Source of the DNA: Saprospiraceae bacterium
GTDB taxonomy: Bacteria; Bacteroidota; Bacteroidia; Chitinophagales; Saprospiraceae
NCBI GenBank assembly: GCA_022841745.1
Contig: JALHQW010000017.1
Coordinates: 35,391 to 99,390, forward strand
DNA: 64,000 nt
Direction of reading: 5' to 3'
The stretch's first letter is position 1; each line of letters opens with the position of its first letter. The notes under the pieces are model-generated. The model did not search any database. It had not been told where the DNA came from and saw only the letters and a list, made by a program, of their open reading frames with translations. Positions 55,721 through 64,000 of the stretch are shown in pieces. Made by a program: the position numbers and the translations under genes.

Positions 55721-56178
55721 AAAACGAAGTTTAGTTTTTCACGTAATGTCTGTTCTGTGTAAGTCTCGAAAACGACACGGTAGGGAGGATTAGTGCCGAT
55801 TCGGGCCGAAAGTTATTGCTTTTATTTAAAACTCAATGAATTACACAGTGAAAATACTAAGATTTTGGGTTTAAAAAGTTGTTTTGGGGTGGATTCACCC
55901 TGCATAGGTTCTAAACTCCAACAGGATTTTACTCCATAATATGGGTCAAGATGAATCCTTTATTTTCCTGCTTGGAGCAGGAATTTTGCTAAAACCTGCC
56001 CCGCAACTTTGTTTATTCCCGGGCGTTTGTATTTTTGCGTTTCCAGCGAAAATTCGCTGATTTTTACTCAGGTTATCAAAGCTAACATAAGGAAGGTTTC
56101 CGTTTGAGTGGAGCAGGCCCTTGCAGACAACGACTTGCCCACCGTCAACCGTCTATCGTCCACCGTTTACCGAAAAAA
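55721..56178. other. divergent promoter region between exbB and fadN
   Basis: No gene was seen. It contains the fadN promoter at 56008-56037 and, directly before the fadN start, an ACCGTC / TCGTCCACCG phrase tract (~56143-56171). Confidence 0.6.
56008..56037 (+). promoter_or_regulatory. promoter of the fadN-fadA operon (TTTG-N18-TATTTTTG)
   Basis: TTTG at 56008-56011 and TATTTTTG at 56030-56037, with an 18-base spacer. This is a good match to the Bacteroidota -33/-7 pattern. Confidence 0.6.
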
Positions 56179-58569
56179 ATGAGAAGAATATCCAAAGTGG
56201 CCGTTCTCGGCTCAGGTGTTATGGGTTCGGGCATCGCTTGCCATTTCGCCAACGTCGGCTTGCAAGTCCTGCTGCTCGACATCGTTCCAAAAGACGCCGC
56301 CGGAATCCCGGTCGCTGACAAAAAACTACGCAACAGCGTCGCTGACAATGCCTTGGCAGCATCCATCAAATCGAAGCCTGCACCTTTATATGATGCTGCA
56401 TTCGCCAGTCGTATCACCACAGGCAATTTCGACGACGATATTCCCAAAATCAAAGACTGCGATTGGGTAATCGAGGTGGTGGTCGAGCGTTTGGACATTA
56501 AGAAGCAGGTGTTCGAAAAGGTGGACCAATACCGCAAAAAGGGAACGCTTGTCACCTCCAATACCTCAGGTATCCCCATTCACCTCATGCTCGATGGCCG
56601 CAGCGAGGACTTCCGGGAGCATTTTTGCGGAACGCACTTTTTCAACCCGCCCCGCTACATGCGCCTGTTGGAAATCATTCCAACGAAAGAAACCCGCCGT
56701 GACATCGTGGACTTTTTCATGCACTACGGCGATGTATTTTTGGGCAAACAAACAGTGCTCGCCAAGGACACCCCGGCGTTCATCGCCAACAGGGTTGGGG
56801 TCTATGCCATGGCCAAGATCTACCAACTCGCTACCCAAATCGGACTGAACATTTCCGAAGTAGATGCGCTGACTGGCCCTGCCATTGGCCGCCCTAACAC
56901 GGGCACTTTCCGCCTTGGCGACCTCGTGGGGCACGACACAGCGGCTAAAGTCATCCAAGGTATCAAGGACAACTGCCCCAACGACGAACAAGCCGGGGCT
57001 TTTGAAATCCCGGCATACCTTAAGTTTTTATTGGAAAACAACTACCTCGGCAACAAGACCGGCCAAGGTTTTTATAAAAAGACCAACGAGAAAGATGAGA
57101 AGGGCAAGCCCATCATTTTAGCATTAAACCTTGAGACGCTTGAGTATGAAAAAACGCCGAAGCCGGGCTTGCCTGTTCTCGCCGTTGCGAAGCAGATAGA
57201 CGACCTCGAAAAGCGGGTAAAAGCCGTTTTCAACGCTGAGGACAAGGGCGGGGAGCTAGTTCGCCGCTCGTTGCTCGGCCTATTTGCCTACGTTTCCAAC
57301 CGTATCCCCGAAATTGCCAACGAGTTGTATTCCATTGACGATGCGCTGCGGGCGGGCTTCGCTTGGGACTTGGGGCCGTTCCAATATTGGGATGCCGTCG
57401 GGGTTCGTGATGCTGTCGCAAAGGCCGAGGCACAGGGCGAGCAGATTGCCCCGTGGGTAAAGGAGATGTTGGACGCTGGCATTGAGGCGTTTTACAAACG
57501 GGAAGGTGGCAAGCAATACTACTATAGTGTAAAATCCAAAGGCTATAAGGAAGTTCCCGGCACGGAGAGCTTCATTATTCTGGACAATTACCGGGACAAA
57601 AAGCCCGTCTATCAAAACCCCGAAGCGACCCTCCACGACATCGGCGACGGCGTGCTTTGCCTCGAATACCAGAGCAAAGCCAATACGATGGGCGAGGGTG
57701 TATTACGGGGTATCAACGACGCCATCCGCATTGCAGAGGAGGGCGAATGGAAGGGCCTTGTGCTTGGCAACAACGCCAAGAACTTCTCCGTCGGCGCCAA
57801 CTTGATGATGGTGGCCATGATGGCCTACGAACAAGAGTGGGACCAACTGAACATGGCCGTGAAATTCTTCCAGGATACAGTAATGCGCTGCCGCTATTCA
57901 GGCATCCCGGTGGTGGCCGCCACGCAAGGCTATGTCTTTGGCGGGGCTTGCGAGACCATCATGCACTGCGACGCCGCGGTTTGTGCAGCTGAAAGCTATA
58001 TCGGCCTCGTGGAAGTGGGCGTTGGCCTGCTGCCCGGTGGGGCTGGCACCAAGGAATTCGCCGTACGGGCCAGCGATTCGTTCTTCGAGGGCGATGTGCA
58101 GATTCCAACACTGGTGGAGAAGTTCAAGGCCATTGCCTTGGCTTCTGTGGCGACTTCGGCCAGCGAGGCGTTCAAGCATGGTTATTTGCTCCGCAACAAA
58201 GACCAAGTGGTGCTGAATGGCCAGCGAAACATTGCGGAAGCAAAACAAAAAGTGCTCGAACTTGCGGACAACTACGTGCAACCGCTTCAACGCCAAGATG
58301 TTACTGTATTGGGTCGTGGTGGCTTGGCAGCACTCTACGTGGCTGCCAACGAACTGAAGCTCGGTGGCTATGCCAGCGACCACGACATCAAGATTGCGAA
58401 GAAAATCGCCTTCGTGCTCTGTGGCGGCGACCTGACCGGGGTGCAGCAAGTGAGCGAGCAATACTTGTTGGATTTGGAAAGGGAGGCGTTTATGAGCTTG
58501 TGCGGGGAGCAGAAGACGCAGGAGCGGATTCAGTACATGTTGACGAATAATAAACCGCTCAGAAATTAA
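56179..58569 (+). CDS. fadN: 3-hydroxyacyl-CoA dehydrogenase / enoyl-CoA hydratase (FadN type)
   Basis: 796 residues from MRRISKVAVLGSGVMGSGIA. The NAD-binding domain comes first (GSGVMGSG), followed by the HADH C-domains (RVGVYAMAKIYQLATQIGL...). The crotonase domain is at the C-terminal side (~500-690; KGLVLGNNAKNFSVGANL, YVFGGACETIMHCDAAV, GLVEVGVGLLPGGAG), with both catalytic Glu present. This order is that of FadN, reversed from FadB. It carries out the hydration and oxidation steps of beta-oxidation. The thiolase follows after a REPIN-like element. Confidence 0.95.
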   Translation: MRRISKVAVLGSGVMGSGIACHFANVGLQVLLLDIVPKDAAGIPVADKKLRNSVADNALAASIKSKPAPLYDAAFASRITTGNFDDDIPKIKDCDWVIEVVVERLDIKKQVFEKVDQYRKKGTLVTSNTSGIPIHLMLDGRSEDFREHFCGTHFFNPPRYMRLLEIIPTKETRRDIVDFFMHYGDVFLGKQTVLAKDTPAFIANRVGVYAMAKIYQLATQIGLNISEVDALTGPAIGRPNTGTFRLGDLVGHDTAAKVIQGIKDNCPNDEQAGAFEIPAYLKFLLENNYLGNKTGQGFYKKTNEKDEKGKPIILALNLETLEYEKTPKPGLPVLAVAKQIDDLEKRVKAVFNAEDKGGELVRRSLLGLFAYVSNRIPEIANELYSIDDALRAGFAWDLGPFQYWDAVGVRDAVAKAEAQGEQIAPWVKEMLDAGIEAFYKREGGKQYYYSVKSKGYKEVPGTESFIILDNYRDKKPVYQNPEATLHDIGDGVLCLEYQSKANTMGEGVLRGINDAIRIAEEGEWKGLVLGNNAKNFSVGANLMMVAMMAYEQEWDQLNMAVKFFQDTVMRCRYSGIPVVAATQGYVFGGACETIMHCDAAVCAAESYIGLVEVGVGLLPGGAGTKEFAVRASDSFFEGDVQIPTLVEKFKAIALASVATSASEAFKHGYLLRNKDQVVLNGQRNIAEAKQKVLELADNYVQPLQRQDVTVLGRGGLAALYVAANELKLGGYASDHDIKIAKKIAFVLCGGDLTGVQQVSEQYLLDLEREAFMSLCGEQKTQERIQYMLTNNKPLRN

Positions 58570-58590
58570 GTCGCTTTTGTCCATGTCGCT

Positions 58591-58670
58591 TTTGTCATTG
58601 CCGAAGGCAAACTGCGACGTCAAACGTGACATCACACATGACGTCGCAGATTGCCTTCGGCAATGACAAA
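58591..58670. repeat. complete REPIN-like element between fadN and fadA (cluster 5)
   Basis: 32-base arms 58591-58622 and 58639-58670 are inverted copies with one mismatch and a 16-base spacer. Each arm has TTGCC-GAA-GGCAA (or TTC) and the TTTGTCA / TGACAAA end. It is the cleanest copy in the window and may define the unit. Confidence 0.92.
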
Positions 58671-58716
58671 AAGGACGCACACCACGTCATTTTTCAGAAT
58701 AAAAAAATCGAAAATC

Positions 58717-59892
58717 ATGCAAGACGCATATATCGTAAAAGCATACCGTTCCGCTGTTGGCAAAGCCAAAAAAGGCGGCTTCCGCAACTACCGCTCCGAT
58801 GACTTAGCGGTGGACGTCATCAAATACCTGTTGGCGCAAACTCCTGAACTCGACCCGGCCCTCGTGGACGACCTCATCGTTGGCTGCGCCAACCCAGAAG
58901 GGGAGCAGGGCTTGCAGGTTGGTCGGCAAATCTCAGTGCGGGCGCTGGGCAAGACGGTGCCGGGCATGACCGTGAACCGCTACTGCGCCTCTGGCTTGGA
59001 GACCATCGCCATCGCTACCGCAAAAATCAGGTCGGGGATGGGTCAGTGCTATATCGCTGGCGGAGCGGAGAGCATGAGCATGATTCCGATGACGGGCTAC
59101 AAACTGGCACCGAGCTACCAAGTGGCCATTTCCACGCCGGAATACGTGACGGGCATGGGCAATACCGCCGAAGCCGTGGCCGCCAAATGGGGCATCACCC
59201 GTGAGATGGGCGACGAGTTCTCCGTGCGTTCCCACCAAAAAGCAGCGGCAGCCATTGCCGAGGGCAAGTTCAAGGATGAAATCGTGCCAGTGAACGTGAC
59301 GGAGGTCTTCGTGCAGGACAACAAGCGGGTGGAAAAGTCCTTCCTCATCGACACCGACGAAGGCGTGCGGGCGGATACGAGCCTAGAGGGCCTTTCCAAA
59401 CTGAAACCTGCCTTCAAGAACGGCGGCGTGGTCACGGCGGGCAATTCCTCGCAGACCTCTGACGGGGCGGCCTTCGTGCTGGTGATGAGCGGCGATTTGG
59501 TAAAACAACTGAACCTGACGCCCATCGCTCGATTGGTTTCCTGTGCCGTGGCAGGCGTTGAGCCGCTCTACATGGGCATCGGCCCGGTGGCTGCCATCCC
59601 GAAGGCGCTGGCGCAAGGCGGACTGACGCTGAACGATATTGACCAGATAGAACTGAACGAGGCATTTGCCGTGCAGGCCCTCGCCGTGATACAAGAGGCT
59701 GGCCTCAACCCCGACATCGTAAACGTGAACGGTGGGGCAGTGGCGCTTGGCCATCCGTTAGGATGCACGGGGGCGAAGCTCTCGACACAACTCTTCAACG
59801 AAATGCGCAGGAGGAAGCAGAAGTATGGGATGGTGACGGCTTGTGTTGGGGGCGGGCAGGGGATTGCGGGGGTGTATGAGATGTTGAATTAA
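58717..59892 (+). CDS. fadA: acetyl-CoA acyltransferase (thiolase)
   Basis: 391 residues from [21 protein letters not shown]; the 22 upstream residues in the frame derive from the repeat and leader. The catalytic Cys is in NRYCASGLE, His in [17 protein letters not shown], and the second Cys in [12 protein letters not shown]. It cleaves 3-ketoacyl-CoA to acetyl-CoA and is paired with fadN. Confidence 0.95.
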   Translation: MQDAYIVKAYRSAVGKAKKGGFRNYRSDDLAVDVIKYLLAQTPELDPALVDDLIVGCANPEGEQGLQVGRQISVRALGKTVPGMTVNRYCASGLETIAIATAKIRSGMGQCYIAGGAESMSMIPMTGYKLAPSYQVAISTPEYVTGMGNTAEAVAAKWGITREMGDEFSVRSHQKAAAAIAEGKFKDEIVPVNVTEVFVQDNKRVEKSFLIDTDEGVRADTSLEGLSKLKPAFKNGGVVTAGNSSQTSDGAAFVLVMSGDLVKQLNLTPIARLVSCAVAGVEPLYMGIGPVAAIPKALAQGGLTLNDIDQIELNEAFAVQALAVIQEAGLNPDIVNVNGGAVALGHPLGCTGAKLSTQLFNEMRRRKQKYGMVTACVGGGQGIAGVYEMLN

Positions 59893-59928
59893 ATCCAGTT
59901 GCTGATTTCTGACACACCAAATAGTTTG

Positions 59929-59936
59929 TAGTTTTG
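59929..59936 (+). promoter_or_regulatory. -7 box (TAGTTTTG) for the PIN toxin gene
   Basis: Exact TAnnTTTG ending 4 bases before the ATG. If used, the transcript would be leaderless or nearly so. Confidence 0.4.
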
Positions 59937-59940
59937 TACA

Positions 59941-60405
59941 ATGAGGCAAAGAATCTACATAGATACTTCTGTTTTTGGAGGACTCTTTGACGAGGAGTTT
60001 GCTGAATATACTTTGCCATTATTTGAAAGGCTCAATAATGATGAATTTATTGTGCTTTTCTCAACCGTAACGCAGGACGAATTGACAAATGCTCCTGAAA
60101 AAGTCAGAGAATTTGTAAGAAAAATCAAGGTTGAAAGTACAGAATTCATTGAAACCACGGAAGAAGCAATTGAACTTGCCACTGAATATATTGCTGAAAA
60201 GGTGGTTGGTCAGACAAGTTTTGCTGATTGCTTGCATATTGCTTTGGCAACTATTAACAGGGCTGATTTTTTGATAAGCTGGAATTTCAAGCATATCGTA
60301 AATGTTCAACGAATACGAGGCTACAATGCCATCAATATCAAAAATGGTTACAAGCAATTGGAAATCCGTTCACCAAGAGAATTTGAAAAATATGAAGACG
60401 ATTGA
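59941..60405 (+). CDS. PIN domain protein (VapC-like toxin)
   Basis: 154 residues. PIN acidic residues: IYIDTSVFGG (Asp near 7), TQDELTNAP (Glu), TSFADCLHIALA (Asp) and FLISWNFKHI. It should be a Mg2+-dependent RNase. The stop overlaps the start of the next small gene by 14 bases, giving a toxin-first order instead of the usual antitoxin-first. Confidence 0.85.
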   Translation: MRQRIYIDTSVFGGLFDEEFAEYTLPLFERLNNDEFIVLFSTVTQDELTNAPEKVREFVRKIKVESTEFIETTEEAIELATEYIAEKVVGQTSFADCLHIALATINRADFLISWNFKHIVNVQRIRGYNAINIKNGYKQLEIRSPREFEKYEDD

Positions 60406-60550
60406 AGAACAAAAGCAGTTTGATGCAGTGAAATACATGCGTCAACAACGAGAAAAGTTGAGCGAGAAATTGGCGAAGATGACCAAGGAGGAAATAATCG
60501 ATTATTTCAAGAGGGTAAAGAAACAGGCTGAGGTAAAGCCTTGTGCATGA
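60392..60550 (+). CDS. small charged protein, likely partner/antitoxin of the PIN protein
   Basis: 52 residues from MKTIEEQKQFDAVKYMRQQR, overlapping the PIN gene by 14 bases. Strongly helical and Lys/Glu-rich (EKLAKMTKEEIIDYFKRVKKQ), with no DNA-binding domain visible. The assignment as antitoxin rests on position and size. Confidence 0.65.
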   Translation: MKTIEEQKQFDAVKYMRQQREKLSEKLAKMTKEEIIDYFKRVKKQAEVKPCA

Positions 60551-60585
60551 TTTCATTCTACACATCGAGCGAAATAACTTTGCAA

Positions 60586-60975
60586 ATGAAAAATATTGTA
60601 ACTCAAATATTGATTTTCTGTTTTGTGTGTTTAAGTATAAACCCAATTTTTGCTCAATATCGTGAATCAAGAGGACGGTATTATTCTGGTGATGAGAATA
60701 TCGGTCTTCCACCATTAGGGTTTTCTGGGAAAGCTTTAATAGCTGGAATAATATTATTTGCATTAGGATGGATAGTATCTAAAGCCACTGAAAAACCAAA
60801 TGGAGAGGGTAGTTCACCTGTAGGAGGATGTTTAGTTATGTTGGGAATTATTTGTGCTATACCAGGTTTAGCTTGGTTGCAAACTATTGTTGCCTCAATA
60901 TGGGTAATAGTAGTGGGAGCAATTTTTATTATTGGAGGTATAGCTTTGTTTTGGGATAAAATTAATGGAAAATAA
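60586..60975 (+). CDS. small membrane protein of unknown function
   Basis: 129 residues from MKNIVTQILIFCFVCLSINPIFAQ, a signal peptide, followed by two or three hydrophobic helices (ALIAGIILFALGWIVS; LVMLGIICAIPGLAWL; IWVIVVGAIFIIGGIALFW). The family is not recognised. Confidence 0.65.
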   Translation: MKNIVTQILIFCFVCLSINPIFAQYRESRGRYYSGDENIGLPPLGFSGKALIAGIILFALGWIVSKATEKPNGEGSSPVGGCLVMLGIICAIPGLAWLQTIVASIWVIVVGAIFIIGGIALFWDKINGK

Positions 60976-61023
60976 TGTACATTTTAAAGCAAGCAATACC
61001 AAAATTTACTATTTTTCTTTAAT

Positions 61024-61116
61024 TCAAATTTGCCGCCAACCCTCTCCACCGCCAACCTCGCCTTCCTCACCACCTTCTGGTCATTATTGCGCTCGTACAG
61101 ATAGTATTTCTCGTAC
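61024..61116 (-). pseudogene. 3'-end fragment duplicated from the gene at 61320-62036
   Basis: Reads YEKYYLYERNNDQKVVRKARLAV in one frame, homologous to YENYCLYESNNDQKVARKVKLAG at the end of the neighbouring gene. There is no start. It overlaps the last codons of DUF433 in another frame. Confidence 0.75.
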
Positions 61117-61290
61117 AGCAGTCAAATCCTCCTTCGTCAATCTCGGAAAATTCTCCAACAACATTTCCTCCGACCACCCATCCGATAGGCGCTCCAACAG
61201 GAACTCAACCGAAAGCCTTGTGCCTTTGATGGTGGGTTTGCCCCTTAGCACCTCTGGGTCGGAAACGATATAGTCTTTCCAGTTTTGCAT
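61084..61290 (-). CDS. DUF433 protein (antitoxin-like), C-terminus altered
   Basis: 68 residues from MQNWKDYIVSDPEVLRGKPTIKGTRL, the typical DUF433 start, with the helix-turn-helix-like LSVEFLLERLSDGWSEEMLLENFPRLTKEDL. The end (AVREILSVRAQ) is read out of frame from the duplicated gene fragment, so the natural C-terminus is lost. DUF433 genes usually stand next to a DUF5615 PIN-like toxin; none is here. The CAAAAATA box upstream favours this start over M-7. Confidence 0.8.
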   Translation of the reverse strand: MQNWKDYIVSDPEVLRGKPTIKGTRLSVEFLLERLSDGWSEEMLLENFPRLTKEDLTAVREILSVRAQ

Positions 61291-61305
61291 GTTCTTGATT
61301 TTTGA

Positions 61306-61313
61306 CAAAAATA
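61306..61313 (-). promoter_or_regulatory. -7 box (TATTTTTG) for DUF433
   Basis: Exact TAnnTTTG on the minus strand, 16 bases before the chosen start. Confidence 0.5.
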
Positions 61314-61319
61314 CAGAGA

Positions 61320-62036
61320 TTATACGGTTGTTTGCACACCCGCCCCCGCCAACTTCACCTTCCTCGCCACCTTCTGGTCATTGTTGCTCTCATATAGGCA
61401 GTAGTTCTCGTATTTCGCCTTGTCCTTGTTGTCCCAGATGTCCTTGCCGATATTGCAAAGCACCACGAGTTCTTCGTAGAGTTCGTTGCCGAGTTCCACA
61501 CGGCGCTCCACGCCGATGTCACGGTCGGCGACCTTGTCCTGTTGCAGGTTCACGGCATTCTCGAAGGCTAGGCAGGCATCGCTTATGCGGCCAAGGATGC
61601 GCTCGTTCACGCCTACATCATCTAAGAAGTCTAGCTGCTGGCGAGCTACCCGCACCACCCGGCGGGCACAGAAGATGAGCTGTGCGTCGGTCATGTCGCC
61701 GAGCTTGCCTGCCCCGAACTTGCGGTAGCGGCCCGTGCGGTTGTTGAACTTGAGAGCCACACGGGTCATCAGGCTGCGGATGGCGGCTTGGAGGTTGTCG
61801 CTGGCTTTGTATTTCTTTTCGGAAAGTAGCATTTGGTCGCCCACGAGTTCGTCGTCGTCTGGGAGGTCACGGAAGCGGTCGGCGATGGTCTTCAGCTTCA
61901 CCAGCTTGTCCATGCCGTAGCTGTATTGTTCGAATTGGGCGAGGTCACGGTGGGCATAGCGCAGTCGCTCCATGACCTGAAAGTGGAGGTCGGCGTCGGG
62001 GTAGTTGTGCTTGCGGTGAACGTCTTGCTTTTTCAT
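61320..62036 (-). CDS. conserved helical protein of unknown function
   Basis: 238 residues, all soluble and helical (YPDADLHFQVMERLRYAHRDLAQFEQYSYG ... VVRVARQQLDFLDDVGV). No family name is recognised. A copy of its 3' end lies just downstream, suggesting a former tandem duplicate. Promoter box at 62070-62077. Confidence 0.7.
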   Translation of the reverse strand: MKKQDVHRKHNYPDADLHFQVMERLRYAHRDLAQFEQYSYGMDKLVKLKTIADRFRDLPDDDELVGDQMLLSEKKYKASDNLQAAIRSLMTRVALKFNNRTGRYRKFGAGKLGDMTDAQLIFCARRVVRVARQQLDFLDDVGVNERILGRISDACLAFENAVNLQQDKVADRDIGVERRVELGNELYEELVVLCNIGKDIWDNKDKAKYENYCLYESNNDQKVARKVKLAGAGVQTTV

Positions 62037-62069
62037 AATCTGTCAATCATTTGAGTTCAAAACGAGCAA

Positions 62070-62077
62070 CAAATTTA
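62070..62077 (-). promoter_or_regulatory. -7 box (TAAATTTG) for the 61320-62036 gene
   Basis: Exact TAnnTTTG on the minus strand with a TTTG 22 bases further upstream (62100-62103). It lies 33 bases before the start. Confidence 0.55.
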
Positions 62078-62260
62078 GTTTATTTCTACAAAGTTGTAGC
62101 AAAATAGTGCTGTAATTTTTAATTAACTTACTCAGGCAATGTTTCCCCAAGATATTGTTTGTAATAAAATAAAAGAAAAGATAGGCGGATGGAAGGCCAA
62201 AGCCAAGTTGTAGTAAACTTGGTAGATTGTCGCATTTGGCATTAAAAGATAAAATATGCC

Positions 62261-62353
62261 AACAGCAGTCACCAAAGAGAGTAGGGGTTATCAAACCCCG
62301 GTGTCCTTGAACGCCGGGGTTTGATAACCCCTACTCTCATTGGTGACTGCTGT
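62261..62353. repeat. long hairpin (41-bp arms) downstream of the GT2 gene
   Basis: Arms 62261-62301 and 62313-62353 with a single mismatch and an 11-base loop; core GGGGTTATCAAACCCCGG. It lies in a non-coding gap (62037-62385) and may terminate the GT2 transcript (minus strand). The core resembles a hairpin at ~27227-27245. Confidence 0.92.
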
Positions 62354-62385
62354 TAACTTTAAATATGTTCAAATTGAAAAGAGAC

Positions 62386-63585
62386 TCACACTGCCCGTTT
62401 CGCCTTCTCCCACACCACCGACTGCCGTCCGCCCACGAGCCGGAAGAAGCCCCGGTACATGGCGTAATTCATCACACAGAAGTAGTAGGGAACGAAGAAC
62501 GCCTTGATTTTCAATTGCTTGCGCTCAAAGATGTAGCCGAGGATGGCGAAGGCGTAGAACAAGATTTGGCCAATAAGAAAGGCTTTGTAAAGCATGGAAC
62601 CGCCCATTGCCAGCCAAATATTTAGGATGAAAATGGTGGGCAAGGCGAGGGGTGCCAGCGTCCAACGAAGTACCCGGTGGGAGAGATACTGAAAGCTGAG
62701 GAGGCCGTATTTGAAAGGATTGAGCAGGCTGCGCAAGCGCCAAACGGCTTGCAATGCACCTGCGGCGATGCGGATTTTACGTTTGAGTTCCTCTGCAATC
62801 GACGCACTGGACGATTCCACGGCATAAGCATCGGGTTCGTAAACGATTTTGTAGCCCCGCATGGCAATGCCCATCGTCATCACAAAGTCTTCGATGAGCG
62901 TGTCCTGTGCCACATGCCGGTACTGCTCGGTGCGGATGGAAAACAACTCGCCCGCTGCGCCGATGGCGGAGTACAGTTCGGAGTCCCATTTTTTAAGCAG
63001 GGACTCGTATTTCCAGTAAATGCCCTCGCCAGCGCCGGATGCGTCGTCCTTTTCGCCAAGGGCGATGCGCTTTTCACCAGCTACGGCTCCCACATTGGGG
63101 TCGGCATAGTGCCGGACGATGTTGCGGATGGCCATTGGGTTTACGTCGGTATTGGCATCGGTGAAAATGGTGATGGGGGCTTTCACAAAAGCCATAACAC
63201 GTTCCACGGCGGCGATTTTGCCTTTGCGTTCAGGACTATGGAAAAGTCGGATGGTTTGGCCGGGAAGGGTAGGGTAGTTCTCTACTTGCTTGGGGGTGTT
63301 ATCGTTGGAGCCGTCGGTGACAAACCAAAATTCAATTTTGTCTTCGGGGTAGTCAAAGGCGAGGCAGTTCTTTATTTTTTCAACGATATAATCTTCTTCA
63401 TTGTAGGCGGCAACGATGAATACCACGCCCGGCAGTTGGCTATCCAATGTGCTGTAGGGTGGGTTATTGGAAAACAGCCGTTTTATTTTCACCAAAACCC
63501 ACAGCAAGATGCCATACCCAAGGTAGGCATAAAATACCACGAAAATTAAGGCCCAGAAAACAAGCTCAGTACCGGAAAGGCTCAT
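62386..63585 (-). CDS. family 2 glycosyltransferase, membrane-bound
   Basis: 399 residues. One N-terminal helix (LVFWALIFVVFYAYLGYGILLWV), then the GT-A domain (~50-275: VVFIVAAYNEEDYIVEKI, the substrate Asp in FWFVTDGSNDNT, FTDANTD, EDFVMTM), an IRIAAGALQAVWRL region in place of QxxRW, and three or four C-terminal helices. The build is like processive cellulose/hyaluronan synthases or exopolysaccharide GT2 enzymes. The product is unknown. Confidence 0.92.
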   Translation of the reverse strand: MSLSGTELVFWALIFVVFYAYLGYGILLWVLVKIKRLFSNNPPYSTLDSQLPGVVFIVAAYNEEDYIVEKIKNCLAFDYPEDKIEFWFVTDGSNDNTPKQVENYPTLPGQTIRLFHSPERKGKIAAVERVMAFVKAPITIFTDANTDVNPMAIRNIVRHYADPNVGAVAGEKRIALGEKDDASGAGEGIYWKYESLLKKWDSELYSAIGAAGELFSIRTEQYRHVAQDTLIEDFVMTMGIAMRGYKIVYEPDAYAVESSSASIAEELKRKIRIAAGALQAVWRLRSLLNPFKYGLLSFQYLSHRVLRWTLAPLALPTIFILNIWLAMGGSMLYKAFLIGQILFYAFAILGYIFERKQLKIKAFFVPYYFCVMNYAMYRGFFRLVGGRQSVVWEKAKRAV

Positions 63586-63716
63586 ATTGAAAATGGCAAT
63601 GGTGAAATGGTAAGGTTTTTTGGCTTGCGTTTGTAAAATTCATACCAGAATTAGCAAGTATTTGTTGTGTTCATACTTTCAAGCCGCAATATTGTCATTT
63701 TTTTGTCTTGTGGGTT

Positions 63717-63724
63717 TACCTTTG
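63717..63724 (+). promoter_or_regulatory. -7 box (TACCTTTG) for the MarR gene
   Basis: Exact TAnnTTTG, 39 bases before the ATG, with a TTG 22 bases upstream (63692-63694). Confidence 0.6.
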
Positions 63725-63763
63725 CTATTTACTACCTCTTGCTTGATATCCAATTAAGTGTGT

Positions 63764-64000
63764 ATGAGAATTGAAGACGAAATCAAACAGAAGCGTTTTA
63801 CCGACGAATACGCCAAGGCTCACGTAAACATCCTTTTTACCGCATCCTGGATTGGGACGAGAAGTGCCAAGATGCTCAAACAATTTGGCATTTCACCACA
63901 ACAGTTCAATATCCTTAGAATCTTGCGGGGAATGCAGCCAAATCCCGGTAGCATCAAGACCCTGACAGAAAGGATGATTGACAAATCATCCAACGCATCG
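63764..64000 (+). CDS. MarR family transcriptional regulator (3' end outside window)
   Basis: 79 residues are visible from MRIEDEIKQKRFTDEYAKAH, open to the window edge. The winged-helix start is clear: LKQFGISPQQFNILRILRGM, then SIKTLTERMIDKSSNAS. The family binds small ligands and represses nearby genes. The regulated partner is beyond the edge. Confidence 0.85.
   Translation, partial: MRIEDEIKQKRFTDEYAKAHVNILFTASWIGTRSAKMLKQFGISPQQFNILRILRGMQPNPGSIKTLTERMIDKSSNAS

Overview
The window reads as a chromosomal segment of a Bacteroidota bacterium, most likely family Saprospiraceae. The support is: secreted proteins ending in type IX secretion (T9SS) sorting domains; promoters of the TAnnTTTG type; few Shine-Dalgarno sites; and Bacteroidota-type families (choice-of-anchor B, DUF4397, Lacal_2735, exbB-exbD-exbD-tonB). 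Both edges cut genes: a DUF4397 protein on the left and a MarR regulator on the right. I saw no rRNA, tRNA or CRISPR array.

Layout. 1-3.5 kb: T9SS repeat protein, a small conserved protein and a DUF4198-like membrane protein. 3.5-8.1 kb (minus): photolyase, Lacal_2735 protein, SDR oxidoreductase and a TlpA-type thioredoxin protein. 8.2-12.4 kb (minus): ABC importer whose substrate-binding protein is fused to an OmpA peptidoglycan-binding domain, with an IVS/four-helix-bundle gene inside the operon. 12.5-15.2 kb: P-type cation ATPase. 15.3-23.6 kb: MITE-like element, Crp/Fnr regulator with NTF2-like lipoprotein, DPP-IV peptidase, small secreted proteins and an esterase-like hydrolase. 24-30 kb: a thrombospondin-type-3 repeat protein and an M43 metalloprotease, both with T9SS signals.

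30.3-39.8 kb is the accessory part: a type I restriction-modification locus, all on the minus strand (hsdR, a PIN/coiled-coil/membrane protein, a lipoprotein, hsdM, a GIY-YIG nuclease, hsdS). It is riddled with short hairpin-forming repeats. hsdM has lost its SAM-binding motif I, hsdS is cut at both ends, and hsdR keeps an open frame although six palindromic or hairpin repeats are translated within it. The repeats form inverted pairs (REPIN-like), have variable stems with compensatory changes, and often share an ATGACAAA tail. I consider this the most unusual content of the window.

40-64 kb is mostly housekeeping: methylmalonyl-CoA mutase, an arginyltransferase-like protein, cryptochrome DASH, a PhoB/PhoR-like two-component pair, a zinc-ribbon protein, cytochrome oxidase subunit III, ACP phosphodiesterase, a choice-of-anchor-B protein, an outer-membrane protein, the TonB energising operon, the beta-oxidation pair fadN-fadA, a PIN toxin with its small partner, DUF433, a duplicated unknown gene, a GT2 glycosyltransferase and the MarR start. 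MCM and FadN/FadA fit odd-chain and even-chain fatty-acid or propionate use. Two photolyase-family flavoproteins suggest light exposure.

A second window-wide theme is short-period 'phrase' repeats (7-11 bp) placed just before start codons and sometimes read into the N-terminus. For this reason several starts were moved downstream of the longest open frame.
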